Source: Asaia bogorensis
GTDB taxonomy: Bacteria > Pseudomonadota > Alphaproteobacteria > Reyranellales > Reyranellaceae
NCBI GenBank assembly: GCA_945889625.1
Contig: CAMDCE010000017.1
Span: forward strand, 1-64,000
DNA length: 64,000 nucleotides
Direction: 5' to 3'
Of the stretch, positions 1 to 9,604 are shown one piece after another. The notes under the pieces are model-generated. The model was not told the origin of the DNA. It was given only the letters and a program-made list of their open reading frames with translations, and did not search any database. The position numbers and the translations under genes were made by a program. How positions within the stretch are numbered: the first letter of the stretch is position 1; each line of letters begins with the position of its first letter.

Positions 1-94
1 CCAGGATTGGCTTCAGCCCGCGCAGCGCCAGATGCAGCGCCGTCGAGCAGCCATGGATGCCGCCGCCGATGATGACAACGTCAGCAGTTTTCAT
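1..94 (-). CDS. FAD-dependent oxidoreductase, N-terminal part only (runs off the window)
   Basis: Reading leftward from an ATG at 94, the first 31 codons encode a Rossmann dinucleotide-binding start (MKTADVVIIGGGIHGCS...). They match, with about one change, the N-terminus of the divergent gene that starts at 158. The rest lies outside the window, so only DAO-type FAD binding is supported. The two genes form a head-to-head pair of close paralogues separated by a 24-bp perfect inverted repeat. No clear ribosome binding site is visible, because the upstream bases belong to the repeat. Confidence 0.8.
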   Translation of the reverse strand, partial: MKTADVVIIGGGIHGCSTALHLALRGLKPIL

Positions 95-153
95 GGGAGC
101 GCGCCACTCCAGTGGCGCTCATGAAAGACGCGCCACTGGAGTGGCGCGCTCCC
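95..153. repeat. Perfect 24-bp inverted repeat between divergent paralogues
   Basis: Arms at 95-118 and 130-153 are exact reverse complements, with an 11-nt spacer. Each arm is itself nearly palindromic (GCGCCACTCCAGTGGCGC core), so the region can fold as a large cruciform or as two small hairpins. It fills the whole space between the start codons of two divergent FAD oxidoreductase genes, where promoters and ribosome binding sites should be. It may be a mobile miniature or REP-like element, or a shared operator; the sequence does not decide. Confidence 0.85.
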
Positions 154-157
154 AGCT

Positions 158-1294
158 ATGAGTGTGCGTACAGCTGATGTGGTGATCATCGGCGGCGGCC
201 TCCATGGCTGCTCGACGGCGCTGCATCTGGCGCTGCGTGGCCTCAAGCCGATCCTGGTCGAGAAGGACTATGCCGGCCGCCACGCCTCGGGTGTGAATGC
301 CGGCGGCGTGCGCCAGCTGGCGCGCGATCTGGCGGAGATTCCGCTGTCGCTGTCGTCGATGGATTTGTGGGAGCATATCGAGGCGCTGGTCGGCGACGAT
401 TGCGGCTTCACGAGTCACGGCACCGTTCTGGTGGCCGAGAACGAGGTCGAGCTCGCGACCTTCCGCGCGCGTGTCGATGATCTCAGGCTGCGCGGCTTCA
501 CTCACGAGGAGCTTATCGGGCGCGAAGAGTTGAAACGCCTGGTGCCGGCCGTCGCCGACCATTGCCCGGGCGGCGTCGTGTCGCGCCGCGACGGCGCTGC
601 CGATCCGTTTCGCACCACCGAGGCGTTCCGCAAACGGGCGATCGAGAAGGGTGCCGAAGTACTCGAAGGCGTGACGGTCACCGGCATCGCGAAGGTCGGC
701 GAGACCTGGCGCGTAGAGACCACCGCTGGCCCGATCGAGGCACCCAAGATAGTGAACGCGGCGGGCGCCTGGGCCGACCGGATCGCTGCCATGCTGGGCG
801 AGCCAGTGCCGCTCACCGTCGTGGCGCCGATGCTGATGGTGACCAGCCGCTTGCCTGCCTTCATCGAGCCCGTGGTGATCCTCAGGGGCCGCAAGCTCTC
901 CTTCAAGCAGCTCGACAACGGCACGGTGGTGATCGGCGGCGGCCATCTCGCGACGTCCGATCGCGACCGCAACGAGACGGTGATCGATTGGAGCAAGCTG
1001 GCACTCAGCGCCGCCACGGTGTGGGAACTGTTCCCCGTGATGCGCCAGGCCACGATCGTGCGCGCCTGGGCCGGCATCGAGGCCTACATGCCCGACGGCA
1101 TCCCCGTGATCGGGCCGAGTTCGACATCGGAAGGCGTGTTCCACCAGTTCGGCTTTTCAACGCACGGCTTCCAGCTTGGGCCCGGCACCGGCGCCATGAT
1201 GGCCGAGCTGGTGGCGACGGGATCGACCAACGTGCCGATCGATGGACTCGAGATCGGCCGGTTCAGCAAAGGTCCCTCGCGGCGCTCGGGATGA
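158..1294 (+). CDS. FAD-dependent oxidoreductase (DAO/sarcosine oxidase beta-like)
   Basis: A 378-residue protein of the DAO superfamily, which oxidises amines or amino acids using FAD. The dinucleotide-binding glycines are at residues 12-17 (GGGLHG), followed by an acidic ribose-binding position in LVEKD. A C-terminal FAD-contact region contains AYMPDGIPVIG and GFSTHGFQLGPGTG, as in sarcosine oxidase beta and DadA-like enzymes. The substrate cannot be named. The last eight residues (KGPSRRSG) and the TGA stop are encoded by one arm of a dispersed repeat at 1268, so the C-terminus looks altered by repeat insertion. The start at 158 has no good ribosome binding site. Confidence 0.88.
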   Translation: MSVRTADVVIIGGGLHGCSTALHLALRGLKPILVEKDYAGRHASGVNAGGVRQLARDLAEIPLSLSSMDLWEHIEALVGDDCGFTSHGTVLVAENEVELATFRARVDDLRLRGFTHEELIGREELKRLVPAVADHCPGGVVSRRDGAADPFRTTEAFRKRAIEKGAEVLEGVTVTGIAKVGETWRVETTAGPIEAPKIVNAAGAWADRIAAMLGEPVPLTVVAPMLMVTSRLPAFIEPVVILRGRKLSFKQLDNGTVVIGGGHLATSDRDRNETVIDWSKLALSAATVWELFPVMRQATIVRAWAGIEAYMPDGIPVIGPSSTSEGVFHQFGFSTHGFQLGPGTGAMMAELVATGSTNVPIDGLEIGRFSKGPSRRSG

Positions 1295-1350
1295 CAACCC
1301 TGGTGTGCGCCCCACCCCCGGTGTCGTCCCGAGCGCCGCGAGGGACCTTT
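1268..1350. repeat. REP-like repeat, family A, copy 1
   Basis: Arms at 1268-1291 and 1327-1350 are perfect 24-bp reverse complements (AAAGGTCCCTCGCGGCGCTC...). Related copies lie at 6946-7019 and 15558-15670, all sharing a GTCATCCCGAGC...GAGGGAYCTTT core. This copy supplies the C-terminal codons and TGA stop of the plus-strand oxidoreductase, and its other end supplies the TAA stop of the convergent GST gene. It could fold into a bidirectional terminator, although there is no T-run. Confidence 0.85.
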
Positions 1351-2275
1351 ATTTCATCCGCCGCCAGTCGTAGCCCAGCCGCGGAAAATGCACGGCGACC
1401 TCGCCGACTTGGCGGTCGGAGCGCAAGAGCGCGACCTCATGGGCGTCGATGAACAGCACCTTGCCCTCGATCCAGTCCCTTGCATTATCGGCCGCGCGCA
1501 CGCGGGCGCGTTCGCCGGAACGCGGATCGCCGTCCTGCGGATTGGAGGGACGCGGCGGGGCGGGCGTCGCGTCTCGTGCCGCCGCAAGGGCCACGTCGGG
1601 CGTAATGTCGGTTCGCGTGCCGTGCCCGATCGCCGCCATGCGGTCGCGCCAGGCGATCAGCTTCGGATAGGGATCGAGCTCGGCGCGGCAGTCGATCTTG
1701 CGGCCGCGCAGGAACCATACGACGTGGTAGGCCGCGAAATCGGCGATGCTGCACTGTTCGCCCAGAAGATGGGGACGGCCGTCCTGCAGCATATCGGCCA
1801 GTCCCTCGAGCTGCGGCCGGACCAGATGGAGGTTGCGCGTGGCGGCGGCGCGCACCGCCTCGATCGAGGGCGGCGGCAGGCCGTGCAGGCGCGCGCGATC
1901 CTCGTGCAGGCCGGCCGGCATATGGTCGGCGTTGACGCCCGAGACGTAGAGCGCCATCGGCCGCATGAACTGATGCTCGGCCCAGGCGGCGATCGCCTCG
2001 GCGGCGCCGGCCGACTCGGGCGGAAAGAGCGTCGGCGTCGGCACGCGCCGCTCCAGCTCGCGGGCGATCAGGCGGGTGTCGCACCACAGGTCGGCGCCGT
2101 CCTGCAGCACGGGAATGCGGCGATAGCCGCCGGTCAGCGGCACGAGGTCGGGCTTGGGTTCGATCGGCGGCTGCTCGACCCCCCGCCACGCCAGCCCCTT
2201 GTAGCCCAGCATCAGCCGCGCCTTCTCGGCGAAGTTGGAGAAGTCGTAATGGTGGAGGATGAGGGTTGAACTCAT
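1349..2275 (-). CDS. Glutathione S-transferase-like protein with C-terminal extension
   Basis: A 308-residue protein. Residues 1-80 form a thioredoxin-like GST N-domain: HHYDFSNFAEKAR with Ser13 as likely glutathione-activating residue, the cis-proline motif RRIPVLQDG (Pro55) and a WCDTRLI segment. An all-helical C-domain follows (SIADFAAYHVVWFLRGR). About 80 extra residues after a proline-rich linker end in FPRLGYDWRRMK and match nothing I recognise. Start chosen at 2275 (MSSTLILHH) rather than ten codons upstream, because the domain begins there. That ATG lies in the terminal inverted repeat of a family B element. GST folds usually detoxify electrophiles; the substrate is unknown. Confidence 0.8.
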   Translation of the reverse strand: MSSTLILHHYDFSNFAEKARLMLGYKGLAWRGVEQPPIEPKPDLVPLTGGYRRIPVLQDGADLWCDTRLIARELERRVPTPTLFPPESAGAAEAIAAWAEHQFMRPMALYVSGVNADHMPAGLHEDRARLHGLPPPSIEAVRAAATRNLHLVRPQLEGLADMLQDGRPHLLGEQCSIADFAAYHVVWFLRGRKIDCRAELDPYPKLIAWRDRMAAIGHGTRTDITPDVALAAARDATPAPPRPSNPQDGDPRSGERARVRAADNARDWIEGKVLFIDAHEVALLRSDRQVGEVAVHFPRLGYDWRRMK

Positions 2276-2392
2276 GACCCCTTCGTCGCCGTATGACGGC
2301 GCCACCTCCCCCGATGACGGGGGAGGAAAGGAGTCGTTTCCTCCCCTGTCTTCAGGGAAGGTGCCCTCGTAATCGAGGGCGGAGGGGTCATG
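2273..2392. repeat. Hairpin-rich intergenic repeat, family B, copy 1
   Basis: A 120-bp element bounded by a 10-bp terminal inverted repeat (CATGACCCCT at 2273, AGGGGTCATG at 2383). It contains internal hairpins CCTCCCCC-GATGAC-GGGGGAGG and a CCTCCCCTGTCTTCAGGG arm. Its reverse complement aligns along most of its length with 30763-30873. Its left end contains the start codon of the GST gene. The stretch from here to 2506 holds no gene; a small ACCCG/CGGGT stem is at 2401-2415. Confidence 0.75.
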
Positions 2393-2506
2393 GGCGAATC
2401 ACCCGGCACGCGGGTCTGGTTTGCATAGCGGTCGGTCTAACATCGCTGGCAGGCTGCCGCAAAGACGGTCAAAATCCGGTGAACGAAACAGAGGAAATGC
2501 ATCGTC

Positions 2507-3676
2507 ATGAACGGCGTGGTGAATATCGAGGATCTGAAAAAACTGGCCAAGAAGCGGCTGCCCAAGATCGCCTACGACTTCATCGAAGGCGGCACCGACG
2601 ACGAAGTGGCGCTCGGCACCAACGAGCAGGCCTTCCGCCAGGCGCGCCTCGTGCCACGCTACCTGGTCGACGTGACGACGCGCGACCAGTCGACGACTAT
2701 CTTCGGGCGTACCTATTCCAGCCCGATCGGCATCGCGCCGACCGGCCTGGCCGGCCTGTTCCGCCGCGGCGCCGACCTGATGCTGGCCGAGGCGGCGCGC
2801 GACGCCAACGTGCCCTTCATCATGTCGGGCTCGAGCACCGGCTCGATCGAGGATCTCGCCAAGCTGGCGCCCGACCACGGCTGGTACCAGCTCTACTCGG
2901 CCAAGGACCAGTCGATCTCCGAGGACATGATCAAGCGGGTCGGCGACGCAGGGCTCAGGACCCTCGTCTTCACCGTCGACGTGCCCGAGGGCTCCAACCG
3001 TGAGCGCAACGTGCGCAACGGCTGGGGCCGGCCGCTGAAGCTGAGCTGGGCGACCCGGTTCGAGGCGCTGGAGCATCCTGCCTGGATGCTGGAATGGATT
3101 CGCCACGGCACGCCCTACTTCAACAACTGGGCGAAGTACGCCCCGCCGGGCGCCAGCGCCGAGGTGGTGGCCGACCTTGTGGCGCACCAGAACCGGGCGC
3201 CGATGACGTGGAAGCATGTCGAGCGTTACCGCTCGCTGTTCAAGGGCAACTTCGTGCTGAAGGGCATCATGCATCCCGACGACGCGGTGCGTGCCCATTC
3301 GCTGGGCGTCGACGGCATCATGGTGTCCAACCACGGCGCGCGGCAGCTCGACAACGCGCCGTCGCCGCTCTCCGTGCTGCCGGCGATCCGCGACGCCGTC
3401 GGCGACAAGATGACGGTGATGTTCGACGGCGGCATCCGCCGCGGCATCGACGCCGTGATCGCGCTCTGCACCGGCGCCCAGTTCGTCTTCCAGGGCCGTC
3501 CGACGCTCTATGGCGTCACGGCCGGCGGCGTGCCTGGCGCGTCCAAGGCGCTCGGTATCTTCCGTCGCGAGATCGACCTCACCATGGCCCAGATCGGCGC
3601 CACCAGGATCGGCGACCTCGGTCCGCAGTTTTTGATGTGGAAAGACGAGGAGGACCTGCGGCGCAACAGGCGGTGA
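2507..3676 (+). CDS. FMN-dependent alpha-hydroxy-acid dehydrogenase (LldD/mandelate dehydrogenase family)
   Basis: A 389-residue TIM-barrel flavoprotein of the lactate/glycolate oxidase family, oxidising a 2-hydroxy acid to a 2-keto acid. The family signature SNHGARQLD has the catalytic base His276 and the substrate-binding Arg279. Lys252 in LKGIMHPDDA should contact the FMN N1 locus, and DGGIRRG at 308-313 binds FMN phosphate. The N-terminus IAYDFIEGGTDDE is typical. The ATG at 2507 is preferred to one at 2497, which is out of frame. The next gene starts at or just after the stop, suggesting coupling. The exact substrate (lactate, mandelate or other) is not resolved. Confidence 0.9.
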   Translation: MNGVVNIEDLKKLAKKRLPKIAYDFIEGGTDDEVALGTNEQAFRQARLVPRYLVDVTTRDQSTTIFGRTYSSPIGIAPTGLAGLFRRGADLMLAEAARDANVPFIMSGSSTGSIEDLAKLAPDHGWYQLYSAKDQSISEDMIKRVGDAGLRTLVFTVDVPEGSNRERNVRNGWGRPLKLSWATRFEALEHPAWMLEWIRHGTPYFNNWAKYAPPGASAEVVADLVAHQNRAPMTWKHVERYRSLFKGNFVLKGIMHPDDAVRAHSLGVDGIMVSNHGARQLDNAPSPLSVLPAIRDAVGDKMTVMFDGGIRRGIDAVIALCTGAQFVFQGRPTLYGVTAGGVPGASKALGIFRREIDLTMAQIGATRIGDLGPQFLMWKDEEDLRRNRR

Positions 3677-3687
3677 TTGCTCAGGCA

Positions 3688-4467
3688 ATGTCCAGCAAGA
3701 CGAAACCGGTGGTCGGCGTGATCGGCAACGCCCAGGTTATCAACGATCGGCACAACGTGCAGATCGTGGGCCAGCGTAACATGCGTGCGATCGCGGAGGT
3801 GGCGGGGGCCTTGCCGCTGATGTTTGCCGGCACGCCCGACATCACCGACATCGACGCGTTGCTGGGCGCGGTCGACGGCATCCTGCTGACCGGCGCACGC
3901 GCCAATGTCCATCCGGCCCACTTCGGGGTCGAGCCCGATCCCCGGCACGAACCCTACGACCATGAGCGCGACGCGATGGCATTGACGCTGGTCCGGGCGT
4001 GCGTCGAGCGCGGCGTGCCGCTGTTCGGTGTCTGTCGGGGATTGCAGGAGATGAACGTGGCGTTCGGCGGCTCGCTGCATCCGGAGATCCGCGATTTGCC
4101 GGGACGCATGAACCATCGCATGCCCCGGCTGGAGAACGGCGAGGTTCATCCCGACCCCGAGGTCGTGTTCGCCGACCGGCATGAGGTGCGGCTGGTGGCG
4201 GAGGGCGTGTTCGCCAGGCTCCTCGGCTGCGCGGCGATTCGCGTCAATTCCCTGCATGGCCAGGGAATTCTCGAACCCGGCGGGCGGATCGTCGTTGAGG
4301 GGGTGGCGGAAGACGGCACGATCGAGGCGATCCGCATTGCCGACGCGCCGGCTTTCGCGCTCGGCGTCCAGTGGCACGCTGAATACGACCCGCAACACAA
4401 CCCGATCAACCGCGCGCTGTTCCAGGCGTTCGGCGCTGCACTGCTGGATCGTCAGCGGACGGCGTGA
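3688..4467 (+). CDS. Gamma-glutamyl-gamma-aminobutyrate hydrolase family protein (PuuD-like)
   Basis: A 259-residue class I glutamine-amidotransferase-fold hydrolase. The nucleophile elbow is GVCRGLQ (Cys116) and the catalytic pair is in GVQWHAEY (His230, Glu232), the arrangement of PuuD-type peptidases C26. These cleave gamma-glutamyl amides such as gamma-glutamyl-GABA. A GTG at 3673 overlapping the previous TGA is an alternative in-frame start. The ATG at 3688 is chosen because family members begin shortly before KPVVGV. It probably forms an operon with the alpha-hydroxy-acid dehydrogenase. The true substrate is unknown. Confidence 0.85.
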   Translation: MSSKTKPVVGVIGNAQVINDRHNVQIVGQRNMRAIAEVAGALPLMFAGTPDITDIDALLGAVDGILLTGARANVHPAHFGVEPDPRHEPYDHERDAMALTLVRACVERGVPLFGVCRGLQEMNVAFGGSLHPEIRDLPGRMNHRMPRLENGEVHPDPEVVFADRHEVRLVAEGVFARLLGCAAIRVNSLHGQGILEPGGRIVVEGVAEDGTIEAIRIADAPAFALGVQWHAEYDPQHNPINRALFQAFGAALLDRQRTA

Positions 4468-4543
4468 CGACGCTCGGGGCCGACGGGCTTGTCAGCCCCC
4501 TGTAGCCGGATCACACTTTCGTCCCGCCGACCGGGAGGCAGAC

Positions 4544-4897
4544 ATGCCTATCAAATCCATCGTCATGGCGTTCGTCCTCAGCGGCTGGCTGATCGCCGCC
4601 GTGGTGGCCTTCATGATCGTGGCCTACACGAGCTTCTTTGGCGTGGCAGTCCTGGGCGTGCTCGTCTGGTTCGTCAGTGCGCGGGTCGATCAGGAGCGCG
4701 ACGGCGCAGTGGGCGCGGGTGTCACCCCGGGCTTCATCGCGCGGCAGTTCAGGGCCCGGGCGGACATGTCGCCTGCCGAGCGGCAGGCGTTTCGCGCCGA
4801 GCAGTCGCTCGAGGCGCGGGCGACGCGGCTGTTCAAGTACCTCGGCATCGCCATGATCGTCGTCGGCCTGGGCGGCTTCTGGCTCTATCAGCTGTAG
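4544..4897 (+). CDS. Small two-TM inner membrane protein
   Basis: A 117-residue protein with a clear GGGAGG ribosome binding site at 4532. Two hydrophobic stretches at the N-terminus (about residues 5-28 and 30-45) are followed by a charged cytoplasmic or periplasmic middle (about 46-95) and a final membrane segment (YLGIAMIVVGLGGFWLYQL). I do not recognise a family. It is a hypothetical membrane protein whose context (downstream of the PuuD-like gene) says little. Confidence 0.7.
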   Translation: MPIKSIVMAFVLSGWLIAAVVAFMIVAYTSFFGVAVLGVLVWFVSARVDQERDGAVGAGVTPGFIARQFRARADMSPAERQAFRAEQSLEARATRLFKYLGIAMIVVGLGGFWLYQL

Positions 4898-4923
4898 GCG
4901 TGAAGCTGCTCGCTTCGGCCCGG

Positions 4924-4966
4924 GAGCGTCTTTCGCATTGACATTAGATGCGAAAAAGGCAATATT
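4924..4966 (+). promoter_or_regulatory. Promoter-like element, copy 1 (shared with 32589-32631)
   Basis: GAGCG, then a TTCGC block, then TTGACA (4938-4943), a 17-nt spacer and AATATT (4961-4966): a plausible sigma70 promoter reading rightward. It matches the element at 32589 at 34 of 43 positions with identical spacing throughout. A perfect TTCGCAT/ATGCGAA inverted repeat surrounds the -35 hexamer, so it may also be an operator. No plus-strand gene follows: transcription would run antisense into the VOC gene. Confidence 0.5.
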
Positions 4967-4975
4967 ATATCGATG

Positions 4976-5368
4976 TCATTCCGGCTCGTGGCAGCAGACG
5001 CAGAGCTTGTTGCCGTCGGGATCGCGGAAATAAGCGCCGTAGTAGTGGGCGTGATAGTGCGGCCTGAGGCCGGGCGCGCCTTCCGACGCGCCGCCGGCGG
5101 CCAGTGCTGCGGCGTGGACGCGATCGACCGTGGCGCGGTCGGGCGCCAGCAGCGCCGTCATGGGACCGTTGCCGGGGTCGGCGGGTTTGCCGTCGAACGG
5201 CTTGCCGATCAGGAACAGCGGGCGCGTGCGGTCGGGCGACTGCCAGCCGCCCCAGCCTTTGTCCGGCTCGGTGAATCGAACCTTCAGGCCGAGCAGCGGC
5301 AGGATCGCTTCATAGAAGCGCCAGGCGCGGGCGAAGTCGGCGACGCCGACATGGACGTGGGAGATCAT
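4976..5368 (-). CDS. VOC (glyoxalase/bleomycin-resistance) family protein
   Basis: A 130-residue single VOC module. The N-terminus MISHVHVGVADFARAWRFY supplies a His metal ligand, and the C-terminus has the usual YFRDPDGNKL strand ending CVCCHEPE. Such proteins are metal-dependent lyases, isomerases or dioxygenases, or drug-binding proteins; nothing in the sequence picks one. The gene stands alone, downstream on the same strand from the thiolase but separated by 368 bp of repeats. Confidence 0.8.
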   Translation of the reverse strand: MISHVHVGVADFARAWRFYEAILPLLGLKVRFTEPDKGWGGWQSPDRTRPLFLIGKPFDGKPADPGNGPMTALLAPDRATVDRVHAAALAAGGASEGAPGLRPHYHAHYYGAYFRDPDGNKLCVCCHEPE

Positions 5369-5421
5369 GCGCCGAGACTACTCCGGCGGCCGCTCCGGAG
5401 GATTCATGAATGTCATGACGA

Positions 5422-5477
5422 TCATGAAGAATCGCCTGAAAGCCCGCAGGATCAGGCTTTCAGGCCAATATTCATGA
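5422..5477. repeat. Long hairpin with clustered TCATGA palindromes
   Basis: Arms 5422-5444 and 5455-5477 pair at 20 of 23 positions, including a perfect 11-bp core (GCCTGAAAGCC/GGCTTTCAGGC) around a 10-nt loop. TCATGA occurs in ATTCATGAAT (5402), GTCATGAC (5412), at 5422 and again in the right arm. There is no T-run, so a regulatory or structural role is as likely as termination. The gene-free region 5369-5736 otherwise contains only the repeat at 5593. Confidence 0.7.
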
Positions 5478-5592
5478 CGATTTCTTCAAGAGAACAGGGA
5501 CGGTGTCGCCGAAACGTGAGACAGCGGCCGAAAGAGCTAATGCCATCGGCATCCGAGGCGTCTCACAGGGGCGAGACTCGCTGCTCATACTC

Positions 5593-5683
5593 CATCTCCC
5601 CCGTTAGGGGGAGAGGTGAGGAGAGGGGGCATCGAAGGCTGTCTGCAACCCCGTCACCTAACCTCTCCCCCTGCGGGGAGAGG
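5593..5683. repeat. Hairpin-rich intergenic repeat, CTCCCCC subtype
   Basis: Two hairpins, CTCCCCC-GTTA-GGGGGAG (5596-5613) and CCTCTCCCC-CTGC-GGGGAGAGG (5662-5683), are separated by about 50 nt. It resembles the family B elements at 2273 and 30763 but is a distinct subtype. It lies between the thiolase 3' end and the VOC gene and may end thiolase transcription. Confidence 0.65.
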
Positions 5684-5736
5684 AACATGACGGGGAGCGA
5701 AACTGGCGCTTCGTCTTCTTACAGCATGACCTCGAA

Positions 5737-6927
5737 TTACTGCACGACCTCGAACAGTCCCGCGGCGCCCATGCCGCCGCCAATGCACATCGTCACGACA
5801 ACGTTCTTGGCCTTGCGGCGGCGGCCCTCGATCAAAGCGTGGCCGGTGCAGCGCGCGCCGGTCATGCCGAAGGGATGGCCGATCGAGATCGAGCCGCCGT
5901 TGACGTTGAGCTTGTCGTTGGGAATGCCGAGCTTGTCGCGGCAGTACAGCACCTGGACGGCGAAGGCCTCGTTCAGCTCCCAGAGATCGATGTCGTCCAT
6001 CTTGAGTCCGAAGCGCTTCAGCAGCTTGGGTATGGCGTAGACCGGACCGATGCCCATCTCGTCGGGCTCGCAGCCGGCCACCACCAGGCCCTTGTAGATG
6101 CCGAGCGGCTTCAGCCCGCGCTTGGCGGCTTCGGCGTCGCTCATGATGACGGCGGCGGACGCGCCGTCACTCAGCTGGCTGGCGTTGCCGGCGGTGATCC
6201 ATTTGTCGGGACCCATCACCGGCTGCAGCTTGGCCAAGCCCTCGAGGTTGGTGTCGGGCCGGTTGCCCTCGTCCTTGGCGAGCTTCACCGTCTTCTTCGA
6301 GGTCTCGTTGGTGTTCTTGTCGGTGACCAGCATCGTGGTTTCCAGCGGCACGATCTCGTCGTCGAACTTGCCGGCCTGCTGGCCCGCCGCGGTGCGCATC
6401 TGGCTCTGCAGCGAATATTCGTCCTGCTTCTCGCGGCTGATCTTGTAGCGCGCCGCCACGGTGTCGGCGGTCGTGATCATGGCGTGATAGATGCCGGGTA
6501 CGTGTTCCTGCACCCAGGGATTGACCAGGCGGTTCTTGTTGCCGCCCGGCGGGCCCTGGACCAGCGAGACCGATTCGAGGCCGCCCGCGATCATCACCGG
6601 CACCTTGTCGACCAGCACGCGCTGGGCTGCCATCGAGATGGTCTGCAGGCCCGACGAGCAGAAGCGGTTGACGGTGACGCCCGAGACGCTGACCGGCGCG
6701 CCGGCGCGCATCGCCGAGACACGGGCCACGTTGGAGCCGGTCGTGCCTTCGGGCGCTGCACAGCCCAGGACCACATCCTCGACTTCGCCCAGCTCGAGCT
6801 TGGCGCGCTCGGCGGCGTGCTTGATGACATGGGCGCCCAGGTCGGCGCCGTGGGTGTCGTTGAAGGCACCGCGGAAAGCCCTGCCGATCGGCGTGCGGGC
6901 GGTGGAGACGATGACGGCGTCGGCCAT
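5737..6927 (-). CDS. Acetyl-CoA C-acyltransferase (thiolase)
   Basis: A 396-residue thiolase with all catalytic residues: nucleophile Cys90 in NRFCSSGLQ, His351 in [10 protein letters not shown] and Cys381 in [10 protein letters not shown]. Length and motifs fit degradative 3-ketoacyl-CoA thiolases, which cleave 3-ketoacyl-CoA to acetyl-CoA and a shortened acyl-CoA. A strong AGGAGGA ribosome binding site precedes the ATG. The hydratase/dehydrogenase fusion lies 95 bp upstream on the same strand, so the two probably give the last three steps of beta-oxidation. Confidence 0.93.
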   Translation of the reverse strand: MADAVIVSTARTPIGRAFRGAFNDTHGADLGAHVIKHAAERAKLELGEVEDVVLGCAAPEGTTGSNVARVSAMRAGAPVSVSGVTVNRFCSSGLQTISMAAQRVLVDKVPVMIAGGLESVSLVQGPPGGNKNRLVNPWVQEHVPGIYHAMITTADTVAARYKISREKQDEYSLQSQMRTAAGQQAGKFDDEIVPLETTMLVTDKNTNETSKKTVKLAKDEGNRPDTNLEGLAKLQPVMGPDKWITAGNASQLSDGASAAVIMSDAEAAKRGLKPLGIYKGLVVAGCEPDEMGIGPVYAIPKLLKRFGLKMDDIDLWELNEAFAVQVLYCRDKLGIPNDKLNVNGGSISIGHPFGMTGARCTGHALIEGRRRKAKNVVVTMCIGGGMGAAGLFEVVQ

Positions 6928-6945
6928 GAGTAGTTCCTCCTATTT

Positions 6946-7019
6946 TGTCATCCCGAGCGAAGCGAGGGATCTTTCCTGTTGCCTTAAGGATCCCTCGGGC
7001 TCTGCCCTCGGGATGACAC
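6946..7019. repeat. REP-like repeat, family A, copy 2
   Basis: A 74-bp element with 12-bp terminal inverted repeats (TGTCATCCCGAG at 6946, CTCGGGATGACA ending at 7019) and inner GAGGGATCTTT/AAGGATCCCTC arms. It occupies the space between the beta-oxidation fusion gene and the thiolase gene on the same strand, so it lies inside a probable operon. It could attenuate transcription or stabilise the upstream mRNA. Confidence 0.85.
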
Positions 7020-7022
7020 ATG

Positions 7023-9119
<2,097 letters not shown>

Positions 9120-9218
9120 GGTCGTTCTTCCCTTGAAGAGATGAGTTTCAGTGGGCCCGTCTTAGCAATCCCGGGGGGCGCCGCCCAGCGAGCGATTGTT
9201 CCGCGGTGCGGAGAAAAT

Positions 9219-9524
9219 CTAGCGCCGCGACGAAGAGGGACCGAACAGCGGCCAGCCCGACGCCCCGCCCGACGTCACTCCCAACGCCACGGGGGCCGGC
9301 GCCGGCTGCACGATGTGGTGCGGGCGGACGGCGATGTAGAGCGGCGACGCATAGTAGACGGGCGTGTAGACGATCTCGCGCACGACGACGGGCACGGGCT
9401 CGGCGGGAGGCGCAGCCGGTGGCGGCGCGGAACTGCCGCGCAGGATCGTCACCTCGGCAAGAGCGGGACAGGCGCCTGCGACGCCAGCCGTCACCAGGAG
9501 GAGCAGGGCAAGAAGACGCATCAT
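9219..9524 (-). CDS. Small exported proline-rich protein, hypothetical
   Basis: A 101-residue ORF with a GGAGG site just before ATGATG, so the second ATG (9521) has better spacing. It starts with a convincing Sec signal peptide (MRLLALLLLVTAGVAGACPALA), followed by an alanine/proline-rich stretch (PPPAAPPAEPVPVVV) and a tyrosine-rich segment (YTPVYYASPLYIAV). The cysteine in the signal region does not form a standard lipobox. I recognise no family. It is probably periplasmic or surface-associated. Confidence 0.6.
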   Translation of the reverse strand: MMRLLALLLLVTAGVAGACPALAEVTILRGSSAPPPAAPPAEPVPVVVREIVYTPVYYASPLYIAVRPHHIVQPAPAPVALGVTSGGASGWPLFGPSSSRR

Positions 9525-9604
9525 GGCCTCCGCAAGACGCTAGCACCGCCGCCGCTCACTCGCTATGCATCGCTGAACACAATGAACCGACCAAGGAAAG
9601 ACAT

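Noticed and set aside
3094..3687. N-terminal extension of the PuuD-like protein within the alpha-hydroxy-acid dehydrogenase gene
   Set aside because: The upstream part is an out-of-frame reading of the dehydrogenase and gives Arg/Ala-rich nonsense; the family start is at 3688 (or GTG 3673).
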